Assembly: GCF_018802605.1 (NCBI RefSeq)
Contig: NZ_CP069161.1
Coordinates: forward strand, 1,984,001-2,048,000
From: Paludibacterium paludis
Lineage (GTDB): Bacteria; Pseudomonadota; Gammaproteobacteria; Burkholderiales; Chromobacteriaceae
Length of the DNA: 64,000 nucleotides
Direction: 5' to 3'
Part shown: one piece after another, positions 17,564 to 25,745 of the stretch
How positions within the stretch are numbered: the stretch's first letter is position 1
Layout of the letters: each line of letters opens with the position of its first letter
Notes under the pieces: model-generated
What the model saw: the letters and a program-made list of their open reading frames with translations, nothing else
The model's database searches: none
Told to the model about the DNA's origin: nothing
Position numbers and translations under genes: made by a program

Positions 17564-18190
17564 ATGGCGCAATCTTCTCGCGGCTGGTTGGCAGGGGTGC
17601 TGGATCGCGTCTACGACCGGGCGGTCGACGGCATCGCGGGATTCGGGTCGGCCGAAGCGTTGGCCCACGAGTATCTGGCCAGGACCGGCACGCTCGACGA
17701 GCGGGTATCCGCGCTGATCCGGCATCAGGACGCGCGCGCCGGCGCCGCCGGTTTTCTGACGGGGCTTGGCGGATTGCCCGCGTTGCCTGTCGCGCTGCCG
17801 GCCAATCTGTTGTCGGTGATGGTCATTCAGGTTCGCATGGTTGCGGCGATCGCCGCGATGGGCGGGCACGACCTGCGGGACACGCGGGTCAAAACGCTGG
17901 TATGCGCATGCCTGGCCGGCGAACTGGCGAGCGACGGTCTCAAGGACGCTGGCATGCTTCTAGGGTCAAGATTCTCAGCGGGCATGGCCCGGGGAGTCGC
18001 GGGGAAGACCGCTTGGGCCGTTAACCGGCGCATCGGCCGAAAGATCGCGGGGCGACTGGGCGGTTCGCGCTTTTTTTCGCCCTGGCGCGGCGCCCCCTTG
18101 TTCGGCGGATTGCTGGGCGGCACGGTCGACGCCGCGGCGACCCATCTGATCGGGCATATCGCCCGGAACACCTTCATTCGCGGGGCGTGA
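17564..18190 (+). CDS. EcsC-domain protein
   Basis: A 208-residue protein with hydrophobic, Gly/Ala-rich helices (residues about 60-105 and 165-200) and the EcsC-like pattern in which a loosely conserved helical domain follows ALIRHQDARAGAAGF. EcsC-family proteins are peripheral or membrane-linked proteins of unclear biochemistry. A perfect AGGAGG site lies 7 nt before the ATG at 17564. It follows the GMC gene by 64 bp on the same strand and could be the last gene of that operon. No catalytic residues can be named. Confidence 0.68.
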   Translation: MAQSSRGWLAGVLDRVYDRAVDGIAGFGSAEALAHEYLARTGTLDERVSALIRHQDARAGAAGFLTGLGGLPALPVALPANLLSVMVIQVRMVAAIAAMGGHDLRDTRVKTLVCACLAGELASDGLKDAGMLLGSRFSAGMARGVAGKTAWAVNRRIGRKIAGRLGGSRFFSPWRGAPLFGGLLGGTVDAAATHLIGHIARNTFIRGA

Positions 18191-18235
18191 AACCCGCCCG
18201 CCGTGGCAGGCCGGACGGCTTCCGGCCGACGGTCT

Positions 18236-18276
18236 TTCATCTGGATCAACTACTGATTGTCATAAACGGGTATCAT
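18236..18276 (+). promoter_or_regulatory. Candidate FNR-type box and -10 element of the ABC exporter operon
   Basis: TTCATCTGGATCAA at 18236-18249 matches TTGAT-N4-ATCAA with one mismatch, although at a strongly conserved G. A good -10, TATCAT, lies at 18271-18276. A start site near 18283 would put the box centre at about -41, the class II activator position. Confidence 0.4.
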
Positions 18277-18287
18277 GAACGTAAGCA

Positions 18288-18301
18288 AACAAACGTTTAT
18301 T
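18288..18301. promoter_or_regulatory. Candidate operator palindrome before the TolC-like gene
   Basis: AACAAACGTTTATT is a 14-bp near-perfect inverted repeat with an AAACGTTT core, 10 bp before the tolC-like ATG and just after the predicted transcript start. A repressor bound here, possibly the TetR protein encoded at the end of the exporter cluster, would block the operon. Confidence 0.45.
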
Positions 18302-18311
18302 AGGGAACCCG

Positions 18312-19646
18312 ATGACACGCAGCCCTATGCCGCTATGCCGAATGGCGTTGCTGGTGGCCGGTTTCGCGGCCGCCATGCCCGTCGCAGCGGAAACCCTTCA
18401 GGACGCCTGGCAGCGCGCGGAAAACGCCAGTCGATCTCTCAAAGCCGAAACCTTGCGGGCGGAAGCCGCTGCCCGCGGCATCGAGGCGGCCGAAGCCGCC
18501 GCCGGGCCCCAGGTCAGCGCGTCGGCGCAATGGCAGAAGCTTGACCGTGAAGTCCGCGCGGTCATGGATACGTCGGCTTTGTCCGCGGCCATGCCCGCCC
18601 CGGTGAAGGCTCTGTTTCCCGGTCGTATTGAAACGCCCCTGACCAATGATCATCCGTTCAATGCCGAAGTGAAGGTCACGTTGCCCGTGTACACGGCCGG
18701 TCGGCTTGACCGGCTCGCCGGGGCGGCTCGCGAGGCCGAGCGCGCCACGCGCCACGGTGTCGAGCGCGCCCGGCAGGATCTGCGTCTCGATGTGGCCGAA
18801 GCGTATGTCAACGTGCTTCGCGCGAACGAGGCCGTCTCGGTGGCCACCCTCTACCTTTCCACCCTGGAGGCTTACCGGCGCGATGTCGGCAACTACTACC
18901 GGCGAGGGCTGGTCTCCCGCGGCGATGTGTCGGGCGCCGATGTGTCGGTGGCCGAAGCCCGTCAGCGGCTGATCGCCGCCAGGGAAGCGCGCGTGGTGGC
19001 GTGCGCCGCGTTCAATCGCCTGACCGGCCGCGCGCTCGATGCCTCGGTAACACTGACCATGCTGGATCTGCCGCGCGAGACGCGGCGTTTCCCCGAACTG
19101 GCCGCACTGGCCCTGCAGCGGCGTCCCGAATTGTCGCAATTGCAATCGATGCAGGCGGCGCTGGCCGAAGAGGCCCGGGGCGTCAAGGCGGAGGCCATGC
19201 CCCAGATGGGGGTTTTCGCGTCCTACACCTATCTGGATAACCCGTACCTGGCGCGCAAAGGGGTTGGCGCGGTCGGCGTCGGGGTGAAGTGGGATGTGTT
19301 CGACAGCGGCCTGGTGCGCGCCCGCGCCGGAGGCGTGGAGCGTCGGGCCGCCGCGCTGTCCGAACAGCGCGATGACGCGGCGACACTGATCCAGCTGGAT
19401 GTGCAGCGCGGGGTCAGTCAGGAAGCCGATGCCGCCGAGCGGCTGAATGTGGCCCGCGCCGCGCTCGAGTCGGCGCAAACCTGGCAGGACATCACCCTGG
19501 ACCGTTATCACAACGGACTGGCCAATCAGACGGAAGTCCTGATGGCGGCCGCCAAGAAGGCCGACAGCCAAAAAAATCTCTATAACGCACGCTTCGATCA
19601 TGCGCTGGCCATCCTCCGCCTCAAGCGCGCGATCGGTGAACTGTAA
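18312..19646 (+). CDS. TolC-family outer-membrane efflux protein
   Basis: A 444-residue exported protein with a signal peptide (about residues 1-26, ending PVAAE) and two repeated helical halves of the outer-membrane efflux family. Typical pieces are VTLPVYTAGRLDRL (a beta-strand/turn region), LDVAEAYVNVLRANEA, RGLVSRGDVSGADV and, in the second half, KWDVFDSGLVRARA and YHNGLANQTEVL. It would form the trimeric outer-membrane channel for the exporter encoded next. The HlyD-like gene starts 15 bp later. The operon has a candidate operator just upstream and is read toward a convergent TetR gene. Confidence 0.9.
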   Translation: MTRSPMPLCRMALLVAGFAAAMPVAAETLQDAWQRAENASRSLKAETLRAEAAARGIEAAEAAAGPQVSASAQWQKLDREVRAVMDTSALSAAMPAPVKALFPGRIETPLTNDHPFNAEVKVTLPVYTAGRLDRLAGAAREAERATRHGVERARQDLRLDVAEAYVNVLRANEAVSVATLYLSTLEAYRRDVGNYYRRGLVSRGDVSGADVSVAEARQRLIAAREARVVACAAFNRLTGRALDASVTLTMLDLPRETRRFPELAALALQRRPELSQLQSMQAALAEEARGVKAEAMPQMGVFASYTYLDNPYLARKGVGAVGVGVKWDVFDSGLVRARAGGVERRAAALSEQRDDAATLIQLDVQRGVSQEADAAERLNVARAALESAQTWQDITLDRYHNGLANQTEVLMAAAKKADSQKNLYNARFDHALAILRLKRAIGEL

Positions 19647-19661
19647 ACGGGGGCCTTGCGC

Positions 19662-20570
19662 ATGAAATGGACCAAATTGCTGATTGTTGCCGCCGTGCTG
19701 GTGGCGGCGGGAACCGCTTTCAAAATCTGGCAGGCACGCCAACATGTGTTGCCGGACGGCCTGATTCAGACTAACGGCCGTCTTGAAGGCGACCAGACTC
19801 TGGTGTCGAGCAAATATCCCGGACGTCTTGCGAGCGTCAAGGTGGGCGAAGGGGACATGGTCGCCGCCGGCCAGGTGGTCGCCACGCTGGACGCGGCCGA
19901 GTTGCAGGCGAGGCGCGATGCGGCGAAAGCCGCGCTGGCCTCGGCCGGAGCCCAAAAAATCCGTGCGGCCGCCCAGCTGGCTCAGGCCCGCCGCGATGCC
20001 GCTCGCTTCGCGGATCTTCTGACGCGCGGTTCGGTCGACCGGGTGCGCGCCGAGCAGATGCAGCTTGCCGCCGTGGCGGCGGGCACGGTGCTCGCCCAGT
20101 CTCAGGAGCAGGAGCGTCAGGCCGCGGCAACCGTCCGGGAGGTCGACGCGATGCTCGCCGAGCAGGCGCTCAAAGCGCCGGTATCCGGTGTGGTGACCTC
20201 GCGCCTGCGATTGCCGGGCGAAGTGGTCGGTGCCGGCGGATCCATCCTGGATATCGTGAACCTGGACACCCTGTACCTGAAAGTCTATGTCCCGGAAAAC
20301 CAGATCGGCCGCGTGCGGCTTGGCCTGCCGGCGCGGATCTATACCGATGCCTTCCCCGGCACCGCGTTCGAAGCCCGCGTGAGCTACATCGCCAGCCGCG
20401 CGGAGTTCACGCCAAAGGAAGTGCAGACACCTGACGAGCGGGTCAAGCTGGTCTACGCGGTCAAGCTCAATCTGGTGGCCAATCCGCAGCATAGGCTGAC
20501 TCCTGGCCTGCCCGCCGATGCCGTCATCCGCTGGAAAGATGGCGTGCAATGGCAAAAACCGCATTGGTGA
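19662..20570 (+). CDS. HlyD/YbhG-type membrane fusion protein
   Basis: A 302-residue periplasmic adaptor. One N-terminal membrane anchor (about residues 5-22) is followed by the first lipoyl half (GRLASVKVGEGDMVAAGQ), a coiled-coil hairpin rich in Ala, Arg and Gln (residues about 90-170), the second lipoyl half (LKAPVSGVVTSRLRLPGEVV) and a beta-barrel domain. It connects the inner-membrane ABC transporter to the TolC-like channel. The ATG at 19662 is preferred to a TTG two codons earlier. It lies 15 bp after the TolC-like gene and 4 bp before the ATPase gene. Confidence 0.9.
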   Translation: MKWTKLLIVAAVLVAAGTAFKIWQARQHVLPDGLIQTNGRLEGDQTLVSSKYPGRLASVKVGEGDMVAAGQVVATLDAAELQARRDAAKAALASAGAQKIRAAAQLAQARRDAARFADLLTRGSVDRVRAEQMQLAAVAAGTVLAQSQEQERQAAATVREVDAMLAEQALKAPVSGVVTSRLRLPGEVVGAGGSILDIVNLDTLYLKVYVPENQIGRVRLGLPARIYTDAFPGTAFEARVSYIASRAEFTPKEVQTPDERVKLVYAVKLNLVANPQHRLTPGLPADAVIRWKDGVQWQKPHW

Positions 20571-20574
20571 GCGC

Positions 20575-22506
20575 ATGAGCGATATCGTGATCGCGGCGGA
20601 TCGCTTCGGAAAACGCTATGAACGCCATGAGGCGGTGCGCGGGGTGTCGCTGGCGGTGCGCCGCGGCGAACTGTACGGCCTGATCGGTCCGGACGGCGCC
20701 GGCAAATCCAGTTTCATGAAGGCGGTGGCCGGGGTGTTGTCTTACGAGGATGGGGCGCTCGAGGTGTTCGGCACCCGCATCGACAGCGAACGCTCCGCCG
20801 AGTCGGTGAAAGGCCGCATAGGGCTGATGCCCCAGGGGCTGGGGCAGAACCTCTACGGCGATCTGTCGATCGAAGAGAATATCGACTTTTTCGCGCGCCT
20901 GCGGCTGGTCGACCCGGAGACGGCCCGGGAACGCAAGGAGCAACTGCTGGCGACAACGCGGTTGGCCGCTTTCCGGTCACGGCCGATGAAAAAGCTCTCC
21001 GGGGGCATGAAGCAGAAACTGGGGCTGGTCTGCACGCTGATTCACGCGCCGGACCTGATCATCCTGGATGAGCCGACCACCGGGGTCGACCCGGTGTCGC
21101 GCCGCGATTTCTGGTCGATTCTTGGCGAGCTCGTGGCGTCGCGGGGACTGACGGCGCTGGTTTCCACCGCGTACATGGACGAGGCCAGCCGCTTTACGCG
21201 CATGAGCCTGATGCATGAAGGCAAGGTGCTGGCCGAAGGCACGCCCGAAGCGATTCTGGCGCGCGTGCCCGGCACCATCGTGCAGTGCGACGCAGCGCCC
21301 CAGATCAAGGCGCTCGGCCGTCTGGCGGCGCGTTTTCCGCAAATCGAGGCGCTGGGCGCGACCGTGCGGCTGTTCGCCCGTGACCGGAACCGGCAAGAGG
21401 CTGAAACCGAAGCGCGCCGGCTGCTCGAAGGCCTCGATGTGAAGGAGGTGGCGCTGCTCGACCCGGAGCTGGAAGACGTGTTCGTGGCGCTGATGGCCGA
21501 ACAGGGCCGCCTGGAAAAGCCCGGGCTGGGCGCCTCCGCCGCCGGTGCGCCTGCCGGGGATGCCGGCCATGCCATCGAGGCGAAGGGACTGACCCGGCGT
21601 TTCGGCGATTTCGTCGCTGTTGGCGATGTGAGTTTTCAGGTGAAGCAGGGAGAGATTTTCGGGTTGCTTGGCGCCAATGGAGCGGGCAAGACCACGGCGA
21701 TCAAGATGCTGACCGGCATTTTGCCGCCCAGCGGCGGGGAAGGGCGTGTCGCCGGCGCCGACATGCGCAAGGCGGGAGCACTGATCAAGTCGCGCATCGG
21801 TTATATGTCGCAGGCTTTTTCCCTGTACCTGGACCTGACCGTCGAAGAAAACATCCGGCTTTATGCCGGTCTTTACGGCCTGTCCCGCCGCGACACGGCC
21901 GAGCGGCTGGCGTGGATCGTCGGCATGGCCGGCCTTGCCGGGCACGAGCACGATCTGGCCGCGACCCTGCCGATGGGCCTGCGCCAGCGTCTTGCTCTGG
22001 GGTGCGCGCTGGTGCACCGCCCGCGCGTGCTGTTCCTGGACGAGCCGACCTCGGGCGTCGACCCGCTCGGGCGCCGGGCCTTTTGGGAAATCCTGTTCCA
22101 TTTGTCGCGTGTCGAAGGGGTCGCGATGCTGGTGACGACGCACTATATGTCCGAAGCCGAGCACTGCGATCATCTGGCCTTGATGTTCGCCGGTCGCGTG
22201 GTCGCCGATGACAGTCCGGCGGGAATGAAGGCCGCCGTGGTGCGGGAGGCGGGCGCCTTGTACGAAGTGGCCGGCGAAGGCGCCCTCGAGGCGCTGCCGG
22301 GGCTGATCGCGGCGGGCTTTGACAGTGCGTCGCCGTACGGCCGGCGGCTGCATGTGCTGACCCGGGATCCTGGCGCGCTCGCCGCCGAACTGGCCGGACT
22401 GGCTCCGGCGGCCCGCATCGAGGCGCGGCCTATCGTCATGGAGGATGTGTTCGTGCACAAAGTCACGCGGCTGGAGGCCGAGGAACGCAAGGGGGGTGGC
22501 GCATGA
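20575..22506 (+). CDS. Duplicated ABC transporter ATPase (YbhF-like)
   Basis: A 643-residue protein with two complete ABC ATPase domains. Domain 1 has Walker A GPDGAGKS, signature LSGGMKQKLGL and Walker B LIILDEPTTGVDP. Domain 2 (from about residue 340) has Walker A GANGAGKT, an altered signature LPMGLRQRLALG in place of LSGG, and Walker B VLFLDEPTSGVDP. The fused two-domain form is that of YbhF, which energises the YbhS/YbhR permeases. The degenerate second signature suggests unequal ATP sites. It overlaps the first permease gene by 4 bp. Confidence 0.92.
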   Translation: MSDIVIAADRFGKRYERHEAVRGVSLAVRRGELYGLIGPDGAGKSSFMKAVAGVLSYEDGALEVFGTRIDSERSAESVKGRIGLMPQGLGQNLYGDLSIEENIDFFARLRLVDPETARERKEQLLATTRLAAFRSRPMKKLSGGMKQKLGLVCTLIHAPDLIILDEPTTGVDPVSRRDFWSILGELVASRGLTALVSTAYMDEASRFTRMSLMHEGKVLAEGTPEAILARVPGTIVQCDAAPQIKALGRLAARFPQIEALGATVRLFARDRNRQEAETEARRLLEGLDVKEVALLDPELEDVFVALMAEQGRLEKPGLGASAAGAPAGDAGHAIEAKGLTRRFGDFVAVGDVSFQVKQGEIFGLLGANGAGKTTAIKMLTGILPPSGGEGRVAGADMRKAGALIKSRIGYMSQAFSLYLDLTVEENIRLYAGLYGLSRRDTAERLAWIVGMAGLAGHEHDLAATLPMGLRQRLALGCALVHRPRVLFLDEPTSGVDPLGRRAFWEILFHLSRVEGVAMLVTTHYMSEAEHCDHLALMFAGRVVADDSPAGMKAAVVREAGALYEVAGEGALEALPGLIAAGFDSASPYGRRLHVLTRDPGALAAELAGLAPAARIEARPIVMEDVFVHKVTRLEAEERKGGGA

Positions 22507-23657
22507 TCTGGCAGAGGGTGTTCGCCATGGCGCACAAGGAGTGGCGCGAAATCGTCCGTGACCGGCTGTTCTTTTCCCTGGCCTTCGTGGTTCCGGCGCT
22601 CTTGATGCTGCTGTTCGGCTACGGCCTGTCGCTCGATGTGGAAAACATCCCGTTCGCGGTGGTGGATCGCGATCATAGCGTGGCGAGCCGTGAATATGCC
22701 TGGCGCTTCATCGGTTCGCGCTACTTCCAGTTTCGCGGCTACAGCACCGATGAGCGGGACGCCTCGCGGCTGATCGCCAAAGGGGATGTCCGTGTCGTGC
22801 TGGTGATCCCCGAGCATTTCGGGAAGAATCTGGCGCGCGGCGAGCCGGCTTCGGTCGCGACACTGGTCGATGGAACCTTTCCCAGCCGGGCGATGACCAC
22901 CAAGGGCTATGTCGCGGCGATCAGCTCGGCGTTCAGTCTGGAGAGCCTGTCCGCGATGATCGCCCGGCAAAGCGGCAGGAGCCTCGATGAAGTGCGCGCG
23001 GGCCTGCAGCCGGTGACGCTCGAAACCCGTTACCTGTACAACCAGAGCGTGAGCAGTATCTGGTCGCTCGCGCCGAAGCTGATCATGGTGATCCTGATGC
23101 TGTCGCCGCCGTTTCTGACGGCCCTGGGTGTGGTGCGCGAGAAGGAGAACGGATCCATTTTCAATGTCTACGCCTCGAACATCACCCGCGCGGAGTTCCT
23201 GATCGGCAAACTGATGCCCTATGTGGCGATCTCCACCGTCAATATCCTGGTGCTGTGGCTTCTGGCCACGCTGTTATACCAGGTGCCGTTCAAGGGCAGC
23301 TTCCTGTTTTTTCTGCCCGCGACGTTGGTCTATGTGCTGTGCACCACCGGCATCGGGCTGGTGGTGTCGGTGCTGGTGCGTACCCAGGTGGCGGCGATGA
23401 TCGTCACCATGATCGTCACGATGATTCCGGCCGTGCTGTACTCGGGGCTGATCATCCCGATCGTGTCTTTGGGGGGCGGCGCGAACTGGGTGGCCCATCT
23501 GATGCCCGCCATGTACTACACCGACATCGTCGTTGGGTGTTTTCTCAAGGGCGTCGGGTTCGATGCCTTATGGCGGCCGCTGGGCGTGCTGGCGGCATTC
23601 GCCACCGTGCTGTTCGCTCTGGGCTATGCCGGGTTTTCCAAGAGGCCGAGAACATGA
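22503..23657 (+). CDS. ABC-2 type permease, first subunit (YbhS-like)
   Basis: A 384-residue membrane protein of the ABC-2 export class. One N-terminal membrane helix (about residues 25-42, FSLAFVVPALLMLLFGY) is followed by a large periplasmic domain to about residue 180 and then five C-terminal helices. The conserved REKENGSIFNVYASNITRAE segment connects them. This topology is shared by YbhS, YhhJ and similar exporters of drugs or cationic compounds. It overlaps both the ATPase gene and the second permease gene by 4 bp, so the subunits should be made in equal amounts. Confidence 0.9.
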   Translation: MIWQRVFAMAHKEWREIVRDRLFFSLAFVVPALLMLLFGYGLSLDVENIPFAVVDRDHSVASREYAWRFIGSRYFQFRGYSTDERDASRLIAKGDVRVVLVIPEHFGKNLARGEPASVATLVDGTFPSRAMTTKGYVAAISSAFSLESLSAMIARQSGRSLDEVRAGLQPVTLETRYLYNQSVSSIWSLAPKLIMVILMLSPPFLTALGVVREKENGSIFNVYASNITRAEFLIGKLMPYVAISTVNILVLWLLATLLYQVPFKGSFLFFLPATLVYVLCTTGIGLVVSVLVRTQVAAMIVTMIVTMIPAVLYSGLIIPIVSLGGGANWVAHLMPAMYYTDIVVGCFLKGVGFDALWRPLGVLAAFATVLFALGYAGFSKRPRT

Positions 23658-24817
23658 CGAACTTTGTGCGCTGGCTGGTGCCGGCCGTACGCCGCTTTCG
23701 GGCCATGCTCGTCAAGGAGCTCAAACAGCTGGGGCGCGACAGGGTGCTGCTGGCGTTCATCCTCTACGCGTTCACGGTCGATATTTTTCTGGCGGCGTCG
23801 GGCGTGTCGCTGTCGCTGAATAATGCGGCGACCCTGGTGCAGGACCATGACCGGACCGCCGCGTCGCGCGAACTGACCGGGCGTTTCCGACCGCCGTATT
23901 TCCGCATTGACGGGCAGGTGGCGCATGATCGGGACGGTCTTGCGGCGCTCGACAGCGGGCAGGCGATGATATTGTTGTCGATTCCCCCTGATTTGCAGAA
24001 GAATCTTGCCACCGGACGGCAAAGCCAGGTGGCGATGCAGGTGGACACGACCAATTCGGTGCTGGGTTTTCTGGCGACCAGCGACGCGCGACAGATTCTG
24101 GCCCGCTTCGGCCTGGAGTCGGCGCTGGCCCGGTTGGGCATGCCCGCCGGCGGAGCGCAAGCGGCGTTGCCGGTCGTGAACAATGAGATCCGCGTCTGGT
24201 ACAACCCCAACCAGGACGACAGCTGGTTCATGGGCATTTCGCAAATGCTCAATATCACCACGGTGTTCTCGGTGCTTCTGCCGGCCGCCGCGATGGTGCG
24301 CGAGAAGGAGCGCGGCACCGTGGAGCAACTGGTGGTTTCTCCGCTCTCGCCCCTGGGCATCCTGTTGCCCAAAGTGGTGTCGATGACCGGCGTGATCCTG
24401 TGCGGAATTGCGCTGAGCCTGTTTCTGATTCTGATCCCGTTGTTCGGCATTCCGGTCAAGGGCAGTGTCGGGCTGTTTTTCGGATTGTCGGCGCTTTATG
24501 TGTTCACCACCGCCGGGCTCGGACTGTTCGCGGCGACCATCGCGCGCAACCTGGCTCAGGCCGGCATGCTGTCCATCCTGATTCTGGCGCCCATGCTCTT
24601 CCTGTCCGGCGCCTGGACGCCACCGGAAGCCATGCCGTCATGGTTGCGCGGATTGATGTTCGCGTCGCCGCTGCACTACTACCTGGACATCGCCTTCGGC
24701 GTGCTGCTCAAGGGGCAGGGGGTCGGGGAGCTGGCGGTGTCGATCGCCGGTATGGGCGGGATCGGCATTCTGGTGTTCGCCGCCGGCCTGGTGCTGTTCC
24801 GGCGGCAGTTCGACTGA
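23654..24817 (+). CDS. ABC-2 type permease, second subunit (YbhR-like)
   Basis: A 387-residue partner of the previous protein with the same layout: an N-terminal helix (about residues 28-50), a periplasmic domain, and C-terminal helices from about residue 195. The conserved REKERGTVEQLVVSPLS segment and the final LMFASPLHYYLDIAFG motif are typical of this permease family. The pair with the duplicated ATPase, adaptor and TolC-like channel should form one export machine spanning both membranes. The start codon overlaps the preceding stop (ATGA). A terminator hairpin follows after about 105 bp. The exported substrate cannot be told from sequence. Confidence 0.9.
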   Translation: MTNFVRWLVPAVRRFRAMLVKELKQLGRDRVLLAFILYAFTVDIFLAASGVSLSLNNAATLVQDHDRTAASRELTGRFRPPYFRIDGQVAHDRDGLAALDSGQAMILLSIPPDLQKNLATGRQSQVAMQVDTTNSVLGFLATSDARQILARFGLESALARLGMPAGGAQAALPVVNNEIRVWYNPNQDDSWFMGISQMLNITTVFSVLLPAAAMVREKERGTVEQLVVSPLSPLGILLPKVVSMTGVILCGIALSLFLILIPLFGIPVKGSVGLFFGLSALYVFTTAGLGLFAATIARNLAQAGMLSILILAPMLFLSGAWTPPEAMPSWLRGLMFASPLHYYLDIAFGVLLKGQGVGELAVSIAGMGGIGILVFAAGLVLFRRQFD

Positions 24818-24922
24818 TCGCCGCGATGGCCGATCGAATCGCCGGAACGGACGAGAAGACTTCGCTGATTCTACGGGTTGCCGGTGGTACGGCCTGTGAT
24901 GCGGAATGTGGCATGCGGCAGG

Positions 24923-24950
24923 CGCCCTCCAGGCCGGAGGGCGTTTGTTC
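24923..24950 (+). terminator. Terminator of the ABC exporter operon
   Basis: CGCCCTCC, a 5-nt loop, GGAGGGCG and then TTTGTT. It lies between the convergent exporter operon and the TetR gene. Confidence 0.8.
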
Positions 24951-24974
24951 ATGCGGCATGGCCGCTGGCGGGCA

Positions 24975-25619
24975 TCAGTTCGCGTGACGCTGGCACAGCT
25001 CGCGGAAGGCTCCGGCCAGTTCCGGCTGGACATAGGGTTTGAGCAGCGCCAGCACCTGGCGCACGCCTCGGCGGCCTGACTCTTCCGTGATCGGGGCCTT
25101 CGGACGGGCGGTCTGTTCGAAAGCGAACCAGAACTTCACCACCAGCCAGATATTGACGCTGAGCGCCTCGATGTCCTCCTCGTCCATTTTCAGGAGCCCG
25201 AGGCGGATGAACTCACGGAAATGCCGGCCAAGAATGTCCTTCATCTCGGTGTTCACGAATTGATGGTACTCGGCCTGCATCTGGGGGTTGCGCGCCAACA
25301 AGCCCGGCAGATCGTAGAACATGAAACGGAATTGCCACATGGCATCGAAGGCCGTGTCCAGATAGTTGACCAGGTCCGGAACCGTCATGGTGCGGTCGGT
25401 CGGAACCGACAGGCGTTCGTTGATGAAGTTACGGTACTGAACGAATATCTGGTAGACGATCTCTTCCTTGTTGCGGAAGTGATAGTACAGATTGCCAGGG
25501 CTGATGCCCAGATGCGCCGCGATATGATTTGTCGTTATATTCCGTTCGCCCTGTTCGTTAAAGAGCTTCAGGCTTTCGAGAATGATCTTGTCGTAGGTCT
25601 TTATGCGCGGTTTGCTCAT
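24975..25619 (-). CDS. TetR/AcrR-family transcriptional regulator
   Basis: A 214-residue protein with an N-terminal TetR DNA-binding domain: ITTNHIAAHLGISPGNLYYHF is the helix-turn-helix (about residues 28-48), followed by RNKEEIVYQIF. The C-terminal helical domain is rich in aromatic residues, with FRFMFYDLPGLL and VVKFWFAFEQ, and probably binds a ligand. It is convergent with the ABC exporter operon, and such a position often marks a local regulator. A palindrome 50 bp upstream of its own start could be its operator. Ligand unknown. Confidence 0.88.
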   Translation of the reverse strand: MSKPRIKTYDKIILESLKLFNEQGERNITTNHIAAHLGISPGNLYYHFRNKEEIVYQIFVQYRNFINERLSVPTDRTMTVPDLVNYLDTAFDAMWQFRFMFYDLPGLLARNPQMQAEYHQFVNTEMKDILGRHFREFIRLGLLKMDEEDIEALSVNIWLVVKFWFAFEQTARPKAPITEESGRRGVRQVLALLKPYVQPELAGAFRELCQRHAN

Positions 25620-25668
25620 GATGGCCTGATTTCCATTTCGTTATTGTGATCATTATGCCATTTATGTG

Positions 25669-25680
25669 GAGCGTTTGCTC
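25669..25680. promoter_or_regulatory. Candidate TetR operator upstream of the TetR gene
   Basis: GAGCGTTTGCTC has perfect 4-bp arms around GTTT. Its reverse complement contains AGCAAAC, a 7-mer that also occurs at 18284-18290 beside the palindrome before the exporter operon. Confidence 0.35.
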
Positions 25681-25703
25681 TATTTTTTGCGGCGTTACAC
25701 AAC

Positions 25704-25739
25704 AACATACCGCCGCGTCCCCTTGCGCGGCGGTATGTT
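25704..25739 (-). terminator. 14-bp perfect hairpin after prfC
   Basis: The arms 25704-25717 and 25726-25739 are perfectly complementary with an 8-nt loop. It lies 6 bp after the prfC stop on the minus strand. The following tail (GTTGTGTAAC) is only modestly T-rich. Confidence 0.65.
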
Positions 25740-25745
25740 CGGGGA

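Noticed and set aside
18333..20576. A 747-codon open frame on the minus strand opposite the TolC- and HlyD-like genes
   Set aside because: Composition (rich in Arg, His, Gly) and position mirror the codon bias of the real plus-strand genes; no motif or ribosome site.
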